In this document: piece by piece, positions 61,573 through 64,000 of the stretch
Numbering within the stretch: position 1 is the stretch's first letter
Layout: every line of letters starts with the position of its first letter
DNA from: NBML01 sp029939535
GTDB taxonomy: Bacteria > Desulfobacterota > Desulfobacteria > Desulfobacterales > Desulfobacteraceae
Direction of reading: 5' to 3'
Assembly (NCBI GenBank): GCA_029939535.1
Contig: JAOZST010000001.1
Coordinates: 1-64,000 of the forward strand
DNA: 64,000 nt
Notes under the pieces: model-generated
Database searches by the model: none
The model's input: only the letters and a program-made list of their open reading frames with translations
Told to the model about the DNA's origin: nothing
Translations under genes and position numbers: made by a program

Positions 61573-62868
61573 TCAAAGTCTCTGGATGATATATAGAAAC
61601 ATGGGCAGCCGGCTCTGGGTCTTGAGATGATAAAAATCAAAGAGAATCTCCCTTGAGGGCTGGCCAAACTGGAGCGGGGACAGATATACGCTGCCTTTGG
61701 GCCGGGTATGATTTATTGATTCCCTTACAAGCTCCAGCATGGATGGATAGTGGGAGTCGGGAAGATCCCTGTCCATGACAAAATTACAGGTTATTTCAAT
61801 CCGATGAAATTTTTGGTTTATGGCCTGGATCAAGGAAAAGGACTGATTGACGTTTTTGGCAGTTATGGGCTTGCCTATCAGTGACAATGTCTGATCATCA
61901 GCCGATTCAAGGCCAATGTTTATGCAGGTATGAAAAGGCAGTGAATTGAGCCGGTCAAAAAGCCTGGGATCAGCCCCAAGTAAAGCATCCACACTGCCAA
62001 ACATATACAGCATGGGTTTTTTCATATACCCTTTTTTAAATTCAAATTCATCATATGCAGCCTGGGCAGCATAAAGGATCAAATCCATGGGGGCGTTCAG
62101 GGCATCGTGCTCTCCTAAAAAGATTGCATTGTAATTGATAATATCATTGGCATACAAAGCTTTGAGGGAGATTATCTGGTTGTCTATATCCTGCTTTGAT
62201 CTGGGATTAAAGACTTTTTTGTTTTTTATTTTACAGAATTTGCATTTGTACAAACAGCCGTCGGCAATGGTAATGGGAATGATATCATAGTCGGAATGCC
62301 GGGCATCAGGAGGCATGACAGTTGTCCTGGCCCCGGAGATATCAAAGAGTTTTTCTGCTTTTAGCTCCAGATCTTTTGGATTGACCTGTTTTACCCTGTC
62401 AATCCATTGGGAAACCATTTCAGGCATTTTTTTTCCATCCCCATGAATTTTCGATAAAATTTTCTGCCAGGTATTTGAAAGCCTATCCACTTCTCTTTCC
62501 TCAAAGGGCTTGCCCCCTAAAAGGGAATTTGTCTGGTACATGAGGTTGGGCAGGTAATATTCACCAATGGATTCATAAACCCCTGCATATCCTCCAGATG
62601 AATAATAGACCCAGTCATTTCCCATGGTCCTCTTAAGCCATTCTGAAGGGTGGAGCCATGCCTTTGTCTTGGACTTTACATGTTTGAGTTCATGGTTCAG
62701 GTTAAATTCAAATATTTCATCATGGGTTTCCAGGCGGGAAAACATCCCGTATTTGACTGGAAAGCTCATTTTGGTATATTCTCTGGCGCCCTTGCAGTTT
62801 ATTTCTATGGAAATATTTTTATCTTTAAAACTATGGGCAGGGTAGTGTGTAAGGCCGGAATTGTACAT
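61573..62868 (-). CDS. Radical SAM protein of unknown function
   Basis: 431 residues. The radical SAM cluster motif is unusually far in, near residue 207: TIADGCLYKCKFCKIK, a CxxxCxxC. A domain of about 190 residues precedes it, not recognised. The rest resembles the HemN/Elp3-type TIM barrel, with NAIFLGEHDALNA, CINIGLESADDQTL and ITCNFVMDRDLP. No B12-binding domain or second cluster motif was noted. Lone gene between the PHP gene and a sensor remnant; AAAGGA precedes the ATG. Function not assignable. Confidence 0.8.
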   Translation of the reverse strand: MYNSGLTHYPAHSFKDKNISIEINCKGAREYTKMSFPVKYGMFSRLETHDEIFEFNLNHELKHVKSKTKAWLHPSEWLKRTMGNDWVYYSSGGYAGVYESIGEYYLPNLMYQTNSLLGGKPFEEREVDRLSNTWQKILSKIHGDGKKMPEMVSQWIDRVKQVNPKDLELKAEKLFDISGARTTVMPPDARHSDYDIIPITIADGCLYKCKFCKIKNKKVFNPRSKQDIDNQIISLKALYANDIINYNAIFLGEHDALNAPMDLILYAAQAAYDEFEFKKGYMKKPMLYMFGSVDALLGADPRLFDRLNSLPFHTCINIGLESADDQTLSLIGKPITAKNVNQSFSLIQAINQKFHRIEITCNFVMDRDLPDSHYPSMLELVRESINHTRPKGSVYLSPLQFGQPSREILFDFYHLKTQSRLPMFLYIIQRL

Positions 62869-63288
62869 GGGGTCCTTTATGAAAATATTTCAGGGTTAAT
62901 GTGGCATGTTTTTATGCCAGGAAAATACAATCAGGATATTTGTTTTTTCAGAGGTATAGGCAAATCCAGGTATGCATGTGACAACTGCAATGATAACCAA
63001 TATTATAAAAGATATGACACTCAGTTTTATTCTGGATGCTGTTATTTTCAGTTTGATTTGGTGACACCTGGGAAACATATTGATAAAGGCCATCCCTTTT
63101 TTAAATTTTTATGAATAATTCTATCGAACCTTTCTTATGAAAGCAAATAAATTTTCCACCATGGTGACGGATATGTTGCCGGACAAATTATTAAGTGGTT
63201 TCAAAGGAATTTTTTCAAGTCCGAGAAGGGTTGACCTTGGAAAGAAAAGAAGATAAACACATGGAATTTGGCAAAGGGGTGGATAGTG
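62869..63288. other. Intergenic stretch, remnant only
   Basis: 420 bases between the divergent radical SAM and queuosine-glycosyltransferase-like genes. Apart from the 65-residue remnant I see no gene, RNA or strong hairpin. A GGGGTGG ribosome-binding site lies at about 63277-63283. Confidence 0.5.
62896..63093 (-). pseudogene. Remnant of the 5' end of a periplasmic-sensor gene
   Basis: 65 residues. A hydrophobic stretch (LSVISFIILVIIAVV) resembles a signal anchor, followed by TNILIVFSWHKNMPH and a stop. That last part looks like the start of the ABC-type substrate-binding domain that opens many PAS/histidine-kinase sensors in Desulfobacterales. Nothing further of such a gene remains before the radical SAM start 28 bases on. 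A real single-helix peptide is the alternative. Confidence 0.35.
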
Positions 63289-64000
63289 ATGAAAATTTTA
63301 TTTCTTGAACCATTTTTCGGGGGATCCCACAGGGATTTTGCCCTGGGATTTTCCCAGCATTCATCCCATGATGTGGATCTTGTTACCCTGCCGGCCCGGT
63401 ATTGGAAATGGAGGATGCAGGGGGCTGCTCTTTATTTTATCCAAAAGATCAAAGATTTGTCCCGATATGATCTGATCTTTACAACGGATATGATGGATTT
63501 ATCGGATTTCATAGCCCTGGCCCCCGGGGATCTTCCTCCCATTGTCATGTATTTCCATGAAAATCAGCTTTCCTATCCCCTGGGGCCCCATGGTAAAAAG
63601 GATTTCAGCCTTGGATTTACCAATATCTTTTCTGCCCTTGCTACAGAGGCGGTTTTTTTTAATTCAAATTATCATTGCAGGGCTTTTCTCAGGGCGGCAA
63701 AGCATCAGATCAGACAGATGCCGGATTTTAAACCAGACTGGATCATGGACAGCCTGGAGAAGAAAACCCGGGTTCTTTATCCTGGTTGCAGGTTTAATGC
63801 CATGCCTTTTGCCATTGAAAAAAGAACATTGGACCTGCCCCTGATCATCTGGAATCACAGGTGGGATTATGACAAAAATCCAGAAGAATTTTTTAAAGTT
63901 CTAAAGGATTTGAAAAAAAAGGGAATTGGTTTCTATCTGGCCCTTATGGGTGAACAATTGGATCTTATTCCCAAAGTCTTTACAAAGGCCCTGGAATATT
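63289..64000 (+). CDS. tRNA-queuosine alpha-mannosyltransferase-like protein (QTMAN/GTDC1, DUF3524), partial
   Basis: Open frame from ATG 63289 to the right edge, over 237 codons, incomplete at the 3' end. The N-terminus MKILFLEPFFGGSHRDFALG, then VTLPARYWKWRMQGAALYF, YFHENQLSYPLG, FNSNYHCRAFL and IIWNHRWDYDKNP match the DUF3524/GTDC1 family. The human member mannosylates queuosine on tRNA-Asp; bacterial homologues are thought to do similarly. It is a GT-B-type glycosyltransferase, cytosolic. GGGGTGG lies before the ATG at good distance. Whether this bacterium makes queuosine is not shown in the window. Confidence 0.88.
   Translation, partial: MKILFLEPFFGGSHRDFALGFSQHSSHDVDLVTLPARYWKWRMQGAALYFIQKIKDLSRYDLIFTTDMMDLSDFIALAPGDLPPIVMYFHENQLSYPLGPHGKKDFSLGFTNIFSALATEAVFFNSNYHCRAFLRAAKHQIRQMPDFKPDWIMDSLEKKTRVLYPGCRFNAMPFAIEKRTLDLPLIIWNHRWDYDKNPEEFFKVLKDLKKKGIGFYLALMGEQLDLIPKVFTKALEY

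Overview
The window looks like chromosomal DNA from a Gram-negative, motile, strictly anaerobic bacterium of the Desulfobacterales type (Desulfobacula/Desulfobacterium-like). This is an inference from gene content: an ETF:quinone oxidoreductase operon, corrinoid reductive activators, an MttB methyltransferase with an in-frame amber codon, a FlgM region with a DVU0524-type partner, a BamA/TamB pair, and sensors with the CxxC...CxxC tail common in that order. No rRNA, tRNA, insertion sequence, prophage or CRISPR array was seen. One 100-N assembly gap lies at 32366-32465.

Layout. 1-24 kb is mostly housekeeping: ispF-cysS, glnS, uvrB-uvrC, a FapA-like protein, a five-domain S1 protein, signalling proteins, a HAD phosphatase, pdxJ, a phoH-pgpH-ybeY operon, cvpA-mazG, a small flagellar regulatory locus with good sigma-54 and sigma-28 promoters, and a class II aldolase. 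23.7-28.6 kb holds a TetR regulator with twin palindromic operators, then a membrane Fe-S oxidoreductase with etfB and etfA, the electron path from acyl-CoA dehydrogenases to the quinone pool. 28.6-35.6 kb holds a LarA-family protein, two adjacent RACo-type corrinoid activators (one with and one without a ferredoxin domain) and a fused formiminotransferase-cyclodeaminase. 35.6-43.7 kb holds tamB, a seven-POTRA Omp85 protein and a thiolase.

44-54.4 kb is the most unusual part. A TrmB-type regulator is divergent from an operon of mttB (TAG at codon 328, best read as pyrrolysine) and a dimethylglycine/sarcosine dehydrogenase-like flavoprotein. Downstream of the regulator are a three-gene amino-acid-type ABC importer and a second MttB-superfamily methyltransferase without pyrrolysine. 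Together with the corrinoid activators 15 kb away this suggests uptake and corrinoid-dependent demethylation of methylated amines or betaines. The corrinoid protein, the methylcobamide:THF/CoM methyltransferase and the pyl genes are not in the window.

54.4-64 kb holds a LysR-linked PstSCAB-type importer with a small HAD protein and no phoU, then RNA-related genes (trmJ, dtd), a PHP phosphatase, a radical SAM protein, a remnant of a sensor gene, and the start of a tRNA-queuosine mannosyltransferase-like gene that runs off the right edge.
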